DNA of 39,339 bases from Desulfobacterota bacterium AH_259_B03_O07 (lineage in GTDB: Bacteria > Desulfobacterota_D > UBA1144 > Nemesobacterales > CSP1-2), in assembly GCA_027717645.1 (NCBI GenBank), contig JALLOG010000014.1:1-39339 (forward strand). Reading direction: 5' to 3'. The notes under the pieces were generated by a model. The model had not been told where the DNA came from, did no database searches, and saw only the letters and a list, made by a program, of their open reading frames with translations. Each line of letters begins with the position of its first letter. Position 1 is the stretch's first letter. This document shows positions 7,210 through 15,735 of this stretch, piece by piece. A program made the position numbers and the translations under genes.

Positions 7210-8271
7210 ATGGGAAGTGTATTTCAAAGAGGTAACTCATGGGTTATTGAATATCGGGTTAAAGGAAAGACAAAACGTGAATCAGTCGGCAAGAAGGGGG
7301 TAGTCACTAAAACCATGGCTAGAGAGATCCTTAAAAAGAGGGAGCAACAAGTTAAACTTGGTCAATATGACATGCTTAAGGCAAAAATTCCTACATTCAG
7401 TGAATTTGGGGATGAATATATCAAACATGTTAGAGATACAGTTAAAAAACGTTCATGGCAAAGGGATAAATATCCATTGAAGTATTTTGGAGATCTATTT
7501 GGAGATGAGACACTATCGAAAATCTCAATTAGTGATATAGACGTATACAAAACTATCAGGCTTAAAAAAGTAGAGCCTGCTACTGTGAACAGGGAATTAC
7601 AATGTATTAGACATCTATTCAATATAGCAAAGAGAAATAAAAAATTCTTTGGTGAAAACCCTGTAAGTGCTTCAGGTTTAATTAAAGTAGACAATCAAGT
7701 TGAAAGAATACTCAGCGCTAAAGAAGAACAATTACTTCTTAAGGTAAGTCCTGCGTACCTTAGAGATATAATCTTAATTGCGTTAAATACAGGAATGAGA
7801 AGAGGAGAGATACTAAATCTTCAATGGAGTTGGATAGACCTAGGAAATAACATAATTACCCTTCCACAAACGCATACCAAGAGCAGAAAAGCACGAAAGA
7901 TTCCCATTAACTCGAAACTGAGAAAAATAATTCTAGAACTTAAGCTAAAGACGGGAGGAAGCGAGTTTGTTTTTCCAAGCGATCAATCAAGAACCGGTCA
8001 CTTGGAATGGGTGAAGAGATCTTTCATAACTGCATGTAAGAAAGCAGGGATTAATGGGCTGAGATTTCACGACCTGAGGCATACAGCAGCGACGAGAATG
8101 GTAGAAAGCGGAGCTAACATAGTAGCTATAAAAGAAATACTCGGACATACAGACTTAAAAACTACTATGCGTTATGCACATCCAGATGCTTCTCTTAAAG
8201 ATGCAGTTGAGCTAATTGCATCAGATTTTTGTGATTCATTCACTGACAAATCCACTGACATTGATAAATAA
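7210..8271 (+). CDS. tyrosine recombinase / integrase
   Basis: The 353-aa phage-type integrase has an N-terminal arm-binding beta domain (1-50), a SAM-like core-binding domain (about 62-155) and a catalytic domain (about 165-340). All catalytic residues are present: Arg197 (TGMRRGE), Lys224 (HTKSRKAR), His287 and Arg290 (HDLRHTAATR), His313 (LGH) and nucleophile Tyr322 (MRYAH). GGGAGG precedes the ATG. It ends 55 bp from the 3' end of tRNA-Pro, the usual attachment-site arrangement for an island integrated into a tRNA gene. No excisionase or phage genes are adjacent and no second tRNA-end copy was found to the left, so the element may be decayed or extend outside the window. Confidence 0.93.
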   Translation: MGSVFQRGNSWVIEYRVKGKTKRESVGKKGVVTKTMAREILKKREQQVKLGQYDMLKAKIPTFSEFGDEYIKHVRDTVKKRSWQRDKYPLKYFGDLFGDETLSKISISDIDVYKTIRLKKVEPATVNRELQCIRHLFNIAKRNKKFFGENPVSASGLIKVDNQVERILSAKEEQLLLKVSPAYLRDIILIALNTGMRRGEILNLQWSWIDLGNNIITLPQTHTKSRKARKIPINSKLRKIILELKLKTGGSEFVFPSDQSRTGHLEWVKRSFITACKKAGINGLRFHDLRHTAATRMVESGANIVAIKEILGHTDLKTTMRYAHPDASLKDAVELIASDFCDSFTDKSTDIDK

Positions 8272-8326
8272 TGACATTAGAACCAAACTCTGACATTATG
8301 TATCTAACTGTAATTATTATAGTTTA

Positions 8327-8403
8327 TGGTCGGGGTGGGCGGACTCGAACCGCCGACCTCTGCGTCCCGAACGCAGCGCTCTAGCCAACTGAGCCACACC
8401 CCG
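8327..8403 (-). tRNA. tRNA-Pro (anticodon CGG)
   Basis: The minus strand folds into a full cloverleaf. The acceptor stem is CGGGGTG/CACCCCG, the D stem GCTC/GAGC, the anticodon stem CTGCG/CGCAG around loop TTCGGGA (anticodon CGG, reading CCG Pro), and the T stem GGCGG/CCGCC with loop TTCGAGT. Discriminator A is followed by encoded CCA. Its 3' end faces the integrase gene and is the likely attachment site. Confidence 0.97.
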
Positions 8404-8527
8404 CAATCTTAAAAAATTACAAATTCCAAACAACAAATCCCAACTAATCAACCCCTTAGAAATTATTTCAGTTTATATTATCCGTTTCCCGTTTCAAGTA
8501 AAGTAAAGATTAACCTCATGGATCGAA

Positions 8528-8932
8528 TTACCAATTCTCAGGGGGTATTGCTTCCTCTTCAGGAGATATCAGATCAGGTTCTGGAACTAACGGCTCATCG
8601 GCAGGCTCAATTGGTTCCCCTTCAGGAATAGCTGGTTCGGCCCCTGGAACTAATGATTCAGGTTGAGGTACGATTGGTTCAGGCTGGGGAACTAGGGGAT
8701 CAGGCTCTTGGACAACAGGATTAAGTTCTGGAACAATCGGCTCTCCCTGTGGAACAAGAGGATAAGGTTCAGGAACCATAGGCTCACCCTCGGGAACGAT
8801 CGGCTCTACTTGAGATACTATGTAACTCCTATTATGATAAAACTCCGCTTTGGCTTTCTCGTTTAAATATAATATAGCCCCTGATATAAAAATTAAGAGA
8901 ATAGCGAACCATATATTTATTATTTTTTCCAT
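8528..8932 (-). CDS. membrane-anchored protein with PxVPxxE heptad repeats
   Basis: The protein is 134 aa. Residues 5-25 form a hydrophobic anchor or uncleaved signal (WFAILLIFISGAILYL). From about residue 42 to the end there are about twelve 7-residue units of the form EPxVPxx (EPIVPEG, EPMVPEP, YPLVPQG, EPIVPEL, DPLVPQP, EPIVPQP and so on). Such Pro/Glu-rich stretches are extended and often span the periplasm or wall, as in TonB-type linkers. There is no globular domain. It is not recognisable as a named family. The next gene, a pentapeptide-repeat protein, is also repetitive. Confidence 0.6.
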   Translation of the reverse strand: MEKIINIWFAILLIFISGAILYLNEKAKAEFYHNRSYIVSQVEPIVPEGEPMVPEPYPLVPQGEPIVPELNPVVQEPDPLVPQPEPIVPQPESLVPGAEPAIPEGEPIEPADEPLVPEPDLISPEEEAIPPENW

Positions 8933-9045
8933 AGTTACCTACCCCCCTCCTTATTTTCAATTTAATCTTATTCAGAATCTTAAAACATCAGGATTCACAA
9001 AAAGCCTTTTAAATTGGTGAAACATTTAGACTTATAAGGGTTATG

Positions 9046-9543
9046 CTATTCTAGAAGATGAGGAATTTCAATTTTAATTTGTTCCAACATTTCTGGATCA
9101 ACTAGAACACCCTTCAAGGTTGTCACTTTTGAAAGCTGTTTCACCGTTAAATTTCTTGCGTTCCATAAAACCGCATTACTTAAGTTTGAATCACTTAGGT
9201 CAGTATCATTAAATATGGCGCCTGTTAAATTTGCTGAGTCAAGTTGAACTCGAATGAGATTAGCCCTGGTTAAATTAGCACCTATAAGTACCGCATCACT
9301 AAGATTTGCTTCGTTGAGATTTGTTCCCATCAAGTTAGCTTCGGATAAATTAGCACCTCTCAGATCGGCATTCCTGAGAAAAGCTCCTCTGAGATTTACA
9401 TTGCTGAGATCAGCACCAGACAAATTTGAATTGGTAAGAGATACCCAAGTAAGGTCAAGCTTCTTATCAGTGTTTTCAGACTTCCATTGATTCCAAATTT
9501 CGGGTCCTTGCTTCAACAATTTCAGCTGTTCATTATTTGCCAT
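9046..9543 (-). CDS. pentapeptide-repeat protein
   Basis: The protein is 165 aa with no signal peptide. Residues about 30-130 consist of tandem A(D/N)LxX pentapeptides (SGADLSNVNLRGAF, then NADLRGANLSEANLMGTNL), predicted to fold as a right-handed quadrilateral beta helix. The leader (EIWNQWKSENTDKKLDL) is typical of stand-alone cytosolic members. The C-terminal 30 residues are non-repetitive and probably cap the helix. Some family members mimic DNA and protect gyrase, but nothing here specifies that. The ATG lacks a strong ribosome binding site. Confidence 0.85.
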   Translation of the reverse strand: MANNEQLKLLKQGPEIWNQWKSENTDKKLDLTWVSLTNSNLSGADLSNVNLRGAFLRNADLRGANLSEANLMGTNLNEANLSDAVLIGANLTRANLIRVQLDSANLTGAIFNDTDLSDSNLSNAVLWNARNLTVKQLSKVTTLKGVLVDPEMLEQIKIEIPHLLE

Positions 9544-10000
9544 GATACTTTGTGTTTATTAAAGAAATTAGAAACAACGATTCTTCATTGAAGGTAATTT
9601 TTAGATTGCTTCGTCCCTTTGTTTCTCGCAATTTTATGTGTCACTTATTTCGAGGACACAATTTACCAATATTTAATCAAACTAAATTGAACTTTTATTT
9701 TTTTACTCTGTCTTGATACAAAGTAGCAAAAAATCAAGGCTCACAAAAAATTAGGATTTATTAAATCAATTCCTACAGCTAAAAATCTTTAATGCAACCC
9801 CGACCCTAAATCTTTTTTTAACGCTTTGGGAATTGATTTTGGCAATTTTTTGAATGCCCGTTTAAACCATTTCTTCTCTAAGAGATTTAGAGATAAGGCG
9901 CATTGAAGGTCTAAAACATTATCCCCGAAATCTCTAACATCTACAGCAATGACAGATGGATAAACCATATTGCAAGACACCAGAAATTTTCTACTTCAAT
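9544..10000. other. intergenic region with a short repeat
   Basis: The region contains the TCTTGATACA...ATCAAGGCT repeat (9709-9757), which has a second copy in inverted orientation at 21341-21413. A 63-codon minus-strand frame (9789-9980) starts at GTG without a convincing ribosome binding site and matches nothing I recognise. Nothing else is evident. Confidence 0.5.
9709..9757 (+). repeat. CTTGATACAAAGTAGC-type dispersed repeat, copy 1
   Basis: TGTCTTGATACAAAGTAGC followed by AAAAATCAAGGCT and CAAAAAATTAGG aligns with the reverse complement of 21341-21413, which carries a 20-odd-bp insertion in the loop. CTTGAT and ATCAAG form a stem. Confidence 0.5.
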
Positions 10001-10627
10001 TTAACTTTCTGGCTCTAGAATAACCGTTTCGCCGTCAAAAAGATCTCTAAATCTCTCAGCATCAACTCTTGTACCAACAATCTCTCCCCAGTGCATTGGC
10101 ACCACAGTCTTTGGCTTAAATTCATTTGCAACCTCGGCGGCTTCCTCTGCAGTCATCGTATATGTACCACCTACAGGTAGGAGAGCTACATCCACAACAA
10201 GGGGTTTCATCTCCGGTATGGAATCTGAGTCGCCGGCATGATATATTCGTTTTCCATCTATTGTTAGAATATATCCAACCCAACCACTGGACTTTGGATG
10301 AAAGGTCTTGCCAACATTATAAGAAGCTATAGCCTCGACATGGATACCCCCTAATTCCAAACTATCCCCCGGCTCGATCGTTCTAACATCACCCTTGAGT
10401 TTGGTTGCCGAATCCTTAGTGGCTACTAGAATCGTATCGTCTGCCTGGATCTTTTTTATATCATCCGATGAAAGATGATCAAAATGTGAATGTGTTATGA
10501 GAATTAAACTCGCTTTATCCTTCTTCACATTCCGGGGATCAATATAAATAGGTCTCTCACCCGCATCCAATTTAAAGCTTGCATGTCCTAGCCAATAGAT
10601 TTTTAGACTATCTGTTATTTCTAGCAT
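10001..10627 (-). CDS. metallo-beta-lactamase-fold hydrolase (UPF0173-like)
   Basis: The 208-aa protein has the zinc motif HSHFDH (in LILITHSHFDHLSS), a later HAGDSD and PMHWG, and the short MBL core of the UPF0173/YtkL group. It is cytosolic, and these proteins are metal-dependent hydrolases of unassigned substrate. I chose the start at 10627 (MLEITDSLKIYWLGH) because family members begin just before the WLGH strand. The frame extends to 10690, but those 21 codons lie in a dispersed repeat (10634-10750) and read as low-complexity sequence. GGGAAG from the repeat lies about 10 nt upstream and could serve as the ribosome binding site. Confidence 0.85.
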   Translation of the reverse strand: MLEITDSLKIYWLGHASFKLDAGERPIYIDPRNVKKDKASLILITHSHFDHLSSDDIKKIQADDTILVATKDSATKLKGDVRTIEPGDSLELGGIHVEAIASYNVGKTFHPKSSGWVGYILTIDGKRIYHAGDSDSIPEMKPLVVDVALLPVGGTYTMTAEEAAEVANEFKPKTVVPMHWGEIVGTRVDAERFRDLFDGETVILEPES

Positions 10628-10633
10628 AATTAA

Positions 10634-10750
10634 GCTTCCCGCAGCAAGCCGCAAGGTATATTCAAATTTTAAGAAATTCATTGAAGTCATTGCGATGAGT
10701 CAACCGACGACGCAATCCAAAAGGAAAGATTGCCTCGCTCCGCTCGCAAT
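10634..10750 (+). repeat. about 120-bp dispersed repeat with hairpin end, copy 1
   Basis: It begins CTTCCCGCAGCAAGCCGCAAGG (a hairpin), continues TATTCAAATTTTAAGAAA, then GAAGTC, TGCGA, CAACCGA and AATCC. The same blocks occur in order at 21033-21165. The tail (ATTGCCTCGCTCCGCTCGC AATGAC) is of the widespread repeat type that reads CATTGCGAGC on the other strand. Confidence 0.6.
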
Positions 10751-10762
10751 GACAGTAGAAAA

Positions 10763-10798
10763 CCTGTAGCAGGCTACAGTGAATTATCAATTTAAAAA
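10763..10798 (+). repeat. CTGTAG-CAGG-CTACAG hairpin repeat
   Basis: CCTGTAGCAGGCTACAG (10763-10779) is followed by TGAATTATCAATTTAAA. The same hairpin plus AATTATCAATTTAAA occurs at 19004, and variants at 16580, 21038 and 21647. It lies between two minus-strand genes and may terminate transcription of the upstream one. Confidence 0.6.
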
Positions 10799-10819
10799 CT
10801 TCACCTTTCAAGTTTATTT

Positions 10820-11635
10820 TTATTCCGGTCCCCATTCATGAATGACTTGATGTTGAGGATAAACAAAGCTCCCATTCCACCAGACAGCCCATGTTGGATC
10901 CGCCATAGGCTTAATCTTGCTTAAAGGGTGATCTTCGGGAATCTTAAAGTTAATCTTTGCGTTTTTAGTTTCAACGGAACCAGTTACATATGGAATCGGA
11001 TATTTTACAACCTGGTTTATCTTCTTGCCATCCTTTTCTGTTTCAATAAGACCAAAATAATTAAAATGACCACCACCGAATCCTCCAAGAGTATCTCCGA
11101 CATCCGCTGTCGATTCAATAAAAGGCTTTCCATCAACTGTTAAAACTGCTTTTAATTTGCCATTTTCGACAGTAGTAGTCGTCTGCCCTTCTTGAGCAGG
11201 TATTCCAACTTGTTTAGTAAATTCACGCATGATAGACGAACTATTGAAGTAGTAAACAAAATATCTCCCAGGATATCCGGTGGGTTGACCCATGACATAT
11301 GAATCCTGATCCTTTAATTCGACTGTAAGGTATGTAAGCGTGTAAGCACCAAAACCAGACGTCTGGTTCGGATCTGGTACAGTATACATATTTATAACAA
11401 CCTGACCTTCAGGATTCGGTTCGAGACCAGGTGGGAGTAATGCCTTCAATGCCTCTGGATCAGCCTTATATGCTGCTATAAACCCCCACGCATCAGTAAC
11501 AAGCTGTGGTCCTGGAAGTGGTTTTGCATCCTGTGCATTAAGATTATTAGCACCTCCAAAAAACATATTCATAAAAACAAATAACCCAATAAAAACTGCA
11601 CAAACATAACTTTTCCAATTCTTCAATGTGATCAT
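10820..11635 (-). CDS. exported acetoacetate-decarboxylase-like protein
   Basis: The 271-aa protein has a signal peptide (1-34, cleaved near NLNAQDA) and an acetoacetate decarboxylase superfamily body. Recognisable parts are the ADPEALKALLPPGLEPNPEG entry strand, the SGFGAYTLTYLTVELK strand and the GYPGRYFVYYFNSSSIMREF segment. Classical enzymes use a Lys-Lys pair in a GYPKK-type motif after RE(F/L) to form a Schiff base. Here the corresponding stretch is GIPAQ, with no lysine, so decarboxylase chemistry is doubtful. Export to the periplasm is also unusual, since the classical enzymes are cytosolic. The gene is alone, divergent from the Lon-like protease across 211 bp. Confidence 0.75.
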   Translation of the reverse strand: MITLKNWKSYVCAVFIGLFVFMNMFFGGANNLNAQDAKPLPGPQLVTDAWGFIAAYKADPEALKALLPPGLEPNPEGQVVINMYTVPDPNQTSGFGAYTLTYLTVELKDQDSYVMGQPTGYPGRYFVYYFNSSSIMREFTKQVGIPAQEGQTTTTVENGKLKAVLTVDGKPFIESTADVGDTLGGFGGGHFNYFGLIETEKDGKKINQVVKYPIPYVTGSVETKNAKINFKIPEDHPLSKIKPMADPTWAVWWNGSFVYPQHQVIHEWGPE

Positions 11636-11846
11636 TGATTGAAACCCTCCTTTTTGATATTTATTGTAATAAATATAATATTGTATGTGGTTTTACTTTT
11701 GTCAATAAAGAAAATTAGTGTAATGTAACTCTAGCAAACTCACTAATCAGCATTAACTTTATATAATTATTATTAAGTTTTTATGAGATTTGCAATGCTG
11801 TTTAGTGTGTGCAAAAATGAAAATATCATATCAAAAAGGTTAAAAA

Positions 11847-14273
11847 ATGAAGAAAATTAAAGCACTCTCTCTCAAAGAAGTCTCCACTAAATTTGATCTA
11901 AGCAAACTCAAATTTAAAACAACAGAGGAACTCGTACCCTGTAGAGAATTTATAGGACAGGAAAGACCTTATAGAGCAATACATTTAGGACTGGGAATGG
12001 AGCACGGAGGATACAATATCTTTCTAGCAGGACCTCCTGGGGTTGGGAAAAAGAGTATCATTAAAGATTTACTCACAAAAATAGCAAAAGACAAACCAAC
12101 TCCCGCCGACTGGTGCTATGTTTCTAATATGAATGATCCGAATGAACCAAAGGCAATACGGTTTCCAACCGGAATGGGCAAGGTATTTAAGAAAGATATG
12201 GAAGAGTTGTTAGATTTAATGAAGACTCAAATACCGAAGGCATTCGAGAGAAAGGAATTCGAAGAACAGAAGCAAAACATAATGAATGAGTTTCAGAGAA
12301 ATAAAAACGATATCTTTGATGAACTTCAGAAAAAAGCCTCTCATGAACAAATGCAGTTGCAGTTTGCACCCACTGGAATAATTACGATTCCCCTGTTTAG
12401 AGAGAAGCCGATATCACAGGAAGATTACAATAAGCTTGACGAGATAAAAAAAGAGGAAACAAGAAAAAGGAAAGAAAAAGTTGAAGAAGAGGTGGCAAAG
12501 TCAATCAAAGAGGCGAGAAAACTAGAGAAGAAGGCAATGGAGAGAGTTAAAGAACTTGAAAATAAAGTTGCCCTTTTTGCTGTAAGAGACATTCTGGACA
12601 CAATCAGGGAAAAATATAATTCACATCCAGACGTAATCGATTATCTTGATATGGTGCAAAAGCACATGCTGGAGCACATAGAAAATTTTCTTCCCGACAG
12701 CGCTCGAGAAACGGCTGCTCCCGTGCCATTTAAAATTCCTCAGCAACAACCAACTTTCACTGAATACAAAGTAAACGTTTTTATTGATAACTCAAATACA
12801 AAGGGCGCACCTTTGCTATTTGAGACAAATCCAACCTACATTAACCTGTTTGGCTCAATAGAAAAAGAATCAAGGTTTGGCGTGCTGGTTACTGACTTCA
12901 CAATGATTCATGCTGGGTCAATTGCTAAGGCTAACGGGGGATATCTTGTAGTTGATGTATTAGACGTTCTAAAATACCCATTCGTATGGGATTCACTTAA
13001 AAAAGTCTTGGAAAACCAGGAATTAAGCATTGAGGATGTCTATCAACAATATGGACTTATGACTACGGTGGGATTAAGACCTGAGCCAATCAAACTAAAC
13101 CTTAAAGTGATCATGACCGGAAGTACATATCTCTATCACTTGCTTTACAATTACGATGAGGATTTTAAAAAGCTATTTAAAGTCAAGGCAGACTTTGATT
13201 CAGTAGTTGAAATTAGGGATGATGTCCTCTCTCAATATGCATGCAGTATCAAGACAATTTGTGATAACGATAACCTGAATCAATTTGATAGAAGCGCCGT
13301 TGAGGCAGTATTGGAACACTCATCAAGACTCGCAGGTGATCGAAATAAATTGTCCGTTGATTTTGGCACCATTTCAAAGATAGTTAGAGAAGCTAGCTAC
13401 TGGTCAGGTGTGGATGGAAATTGTAAATACGTAAAGCGCAATCATGTTGAAAAAGCCATAGAAGAAAAGGTTAACAGATCAAACTTGATCGAGGAAAAGA
13501 TTCAAGAGTTGATTACGAAAGGTATGATACTCGTAGATATTTCGGGAGAGGTTGTCGGACAGATCAATGGTCTGGCAGTTTACAACCTAGGTGATTATTC
13601 CTTTGGAAAACCCTCGAGAATCACCTGTGAGACATATATGGGCATGGAAGGAGTTATAAGTATCGAAAGACAAGCTAAGCTGAGTGGTAACATTCACGAT
13701 AAGGGAGTCCTTATCTTGAGTGGTTATATCGGAACGAAATACGCTCAGAAAAAACCCTTAAGCCTTTCAGCAACGCTGGCTTTCGAGCAGAGTTACGAGA
13801 TGGTTGAGGGTGACAGCGCTTCTGCAGCAGAGCTAATAGCAATAATATCCAGCCTATCCGGAATCCCAATAAAGCAGTGCCTCTCAATAACTGGATCAGT
13901 TAACCAGAAGGGACAGATTCAACCAATAGGGGGTGTAAATGAAAAAGTCGAGGGCTATTATCATGTATGTAAAGAACTTGGGCTGACGGGGGAACAAGGG
14001 GTGTTAATTCCACACCAAAACAAAAGGAACCTAATGCTGAAAAAAGAGGTTGTGCAATCAATAAAAGATGGAAAATTTCACATATATACAATTGAGACCG
14101 TTGATCAGGCAATAGAAATACTAACTGGCAAAGAAGCCGGAGTTCGAAAAGCTGATGGAAGATTTAAAAAAGGAACTGTAAATTCGCTTGTTGACAACCG
14201 TCTAGTAGAACTTGCCGAAGACTATAGAAAGTTTGCAAGACGAAATCAATCAAAACCCAACAATAAAAACTAG
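11847..14273 (+). CDS. Lon-like ATP-dependent protease (AAA_32 / LonC-type)
   Basis: The protein is 808 aa. It lacks the Lon N-terminal substrate domain. It has a Walker A GPPGVGKKS (62-70), a long charged coiled-coil insertion (about 135-245), a Walker B-like YLVVDVLD (366-373), an AAA lid and a C-terminal S16 protease domain. The protease dyad is Ser657 (EGDSASAAE) and Lys700 (GGVNEKVEGYY). It degrades proteins in the cytosol. The N-terminus (VPCREFIGQERPYRAIHLGLG) is typical of this subgroup. radA follows 29 bp downstream, so the two are probably co-transcribed. It is not canonical Lon or the membrane-bound LonB. Confidence 0.92.
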   Translation: MKKIKALSLKEVSTKFDLSKLKFKTTEELVPCREFIGQERPYRAIHLGLGMEHGGYNIFLAGPPGVGKKSIIKDLLTKIAKDKPTPADWCYVSNMNDPNEPKAIRFPTGMGKVFKKDMEELLDLMKTQIPKAFERKEFEEQKQNIMNEFQRNKNDIFDELQKKASHEQMQLQFAPTGIITIPLFREKPISQEDYNKLDEIKKEETRKRKEKVEEEVAKSIKEARKLEKKAMERVKELENKVALFAVRDILDTIREKYNSHPDVIDYLDMVQKHMLEHIENFLPDSARETAAPVPFKIPQQQPTFTEYKVNVFIDNSNTKGAPLLFETNPTYINLFGSIEKESRFGVLVTDFTMIHAGSIAKANGGYLVVDVLDVLKYPFVWDSLKKVLENQELSIEDVYQQYGLMTTVGLRPEPIKLNLKVIMTGSTYLYHLLYNYDEDFKKLFKVKADFDSVVEIRDDVLSQYACSIKTICDNDNLNQFDRSAVEAVLEHSSRLAGDRNKLSVDFGTISKIVREASYWSGVDGNCKYVKRNHVEKAIEEKVNRSNLIEEKIQELITKGMILVDISGEVVGQINGLAVYNLGDYSFGKPSRITCETYMGMEGVISIERQAKLSGNIHDKGVLILSGYIGTKYAQKKPLSLSATLAFEQSYEMVEGDSASAAELIAIISSLSGIPIKQCLSITGSVNQKGQIQPIGGVNEKVEGYYHVCKELGLTGEQGVLIPHQNKRNLMLKKEVVQSIKDGKFHIYTIETVDQAIEILTGKEAGVRKADGRFKKGTVNSLVDNRLVELAEDYRKFARRNQSKPNNKN

Positions 14274-14302
14274 TGTAATTTTTTCCATTGTCCAAAAACT
14301 TA

Positions 14303-15667
14303 ATGAAAAAGTCAAGAACTCTATCGCAATTTGTTTGTCAAATTTGTGGCAATCCATCTCCAAGGTGGATAGGAAAATGTCCTTCTTGCGGAGAATGGAA
14401 CTCTTATGTTGAAGAGAGAGTTGAGAGAAGAAAAGCAGGTGTAGTAGAGGAAAACTGGAGATCCAAGCCCCAACTAATAAACGAAATAGAAGGAAGCAAT
14501 GAACAAAGAATTTCAACACACATTGGAGAATTAGATAGGGTACTCGGTGGAGGATTAGTCCCGGGCTCTGTTGTATTGGTAGGTGGTGATCCAGGAATTG
14601 GAAAATCGACCATCGCCCTTCAGATGTTAGATAAAATTGGTTCTTCTGATATGAGAACCCTCTACGTCACTGGTGAGGAGTCTCACGAACAGGTTAAGTT
14701 AAGAGCCCGAAGAATCGGAGCAAGTTCTGATAATCTCTTTGTATTTGCAGAAAACTCAGTTGAAAATATTCTTGAACAATTAGTAAAGCTTTCACCCAAA
14801 ATAGCAGTAGTCGATTCAATTCAAGCGATATACACCGAAGATTTCCCTTCTGCTCCTGGAAGTGTTGGTCAGATAAGGGAATGTGCTGCAAAAATGATGC
14901 AGTACGCTAAGACACATGGTGTTGCTATATTTCTTATAGGGCATGTAACAAAGGAGGGTACTATAGCCGGACCCAGGGTGCTTGAACATCTAGTAGACAC
15001 AGTATTCTATTTTGAAGGCGAAAGAGACCATTCTTATAGAATCCTAAGAGCAGTAAAGAATAGATTTGGCTCAACAAACGAGATAGGTGTTTTTGAAATG
15101 CAGGAAACCGGACTAAAAGAGGTAAAAAATCCTTCAGAGATCTTTCTCTCCGAACGGCCGATAGGCTCATCCGGGTCGGTTGTAACCCCTACCCTCGAAG
15201 GAACAAGACCGATACTGGTTGAGATACAGGCATTGGTATCTCCTTGTAATTTTGGAGTACCAAGAAGAACTACAATTGGAATAGATTCGAATCGTGTTTC
15301 GCTTCTTGTAGCAGTGCTTGAGAAAAGAGCAGGTCTCCAAATACTAGGACAGGATATATTCATGAACGTAGCAGGTGGTGTTAGGATTGTTGAACCGGCC
15401 ATTGATCTTGGAGTTAGTATTTCCCTTGTATCAAGTTTCCTCAATAAACCCATTCAGTCCGATCTCTTAGTGTTTGGTGAAGTAGGACTTTCTGGTGAAG
15501 TAAGGGGCGTCTCAAGGGCCGATCTGAGATTGAGGGAAGCTGAGAAACTCGGCTTTAAAAAATGTATCCTACCCAGAATAAATAAAGATAGAATAAAACC
15601 ATCAATTAGCTCAATATCACTCATCGGTGTAAATTCTATCGAAAATGCAATAGAAGTAATGTTTTAA
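14303..15667 (+). CDS. radA: DNA repair protein RadA
   Basis: The 454-aa protein is a RecA-related DNA branch-migration helicase used in recombinational repair. It has the N-terminal four-cysteine zinc finger (CQICG...CPSC), Walker A GGDPGIGKST, Walker B-like VVDSIQAIY, the RadA-specific KNRFGSTNEIG motif and a C-terminal Lon-like pseudo-protease domain. I start it at ATG 14303 (MKKSRTLSQFVCQICG), where family members begin. A TTG five codons upstream is in frame, but neither site has a strong ribosome binding site, which fits coupling to the preceding Lon-like gene. Confidence 0.97.
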   Translation: MKKSRTLSQFVCQICGNPSPRWIGKCPSCGEWNSYVEERVERRKAGVVEENWRSKPQLINEIEGSNEQRISTHIGELDRVLGGGLVPGSVVLVGGDPGIGKSTIALQMLDKIGSSDMRTLYVTGEESHEQVKLRARRIGASSDNLFVFAENSVENILEQLVKLSPKIAVVDSIQAIYTEDFPSAPGSVGQIRECAAKMMQYAKTHGVAIFLIGHVTKEGTIAGPRVLEHLVDTVFYFEGERDHSYRILRAVKNRFGSTNEIGVFEMQETGLKEVKNPSEIFLSERPIGSSGSVVTPTLEGTRPILVEIQALVSPCNFGVPRRTTIGIDSNRVSLLVAVLEKRAGLQILGQDIFMNVAGGVRIVEPAIDLGVSISLVSSFLNKPIQSDLLVFGEVGLSGEVRGVSRADLRLREAEKLGFKKCILPRINKDRIKPSISSISLIGVNSIENAIEVMF

Positions 15668-15735
15668 TCAATGGGATACTCATTTTCTATGTTACACATT
15701 TACACTTAATTCAATTTATAAGTAATATTAACTGC

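Noticed and set aside
9789-9980. 63-codon minus-strand ORF
   Set aside because: GTG start without a convincing ribosome binding site, no recognisable domain and Lys-rich low-complexity end; treated as chance.
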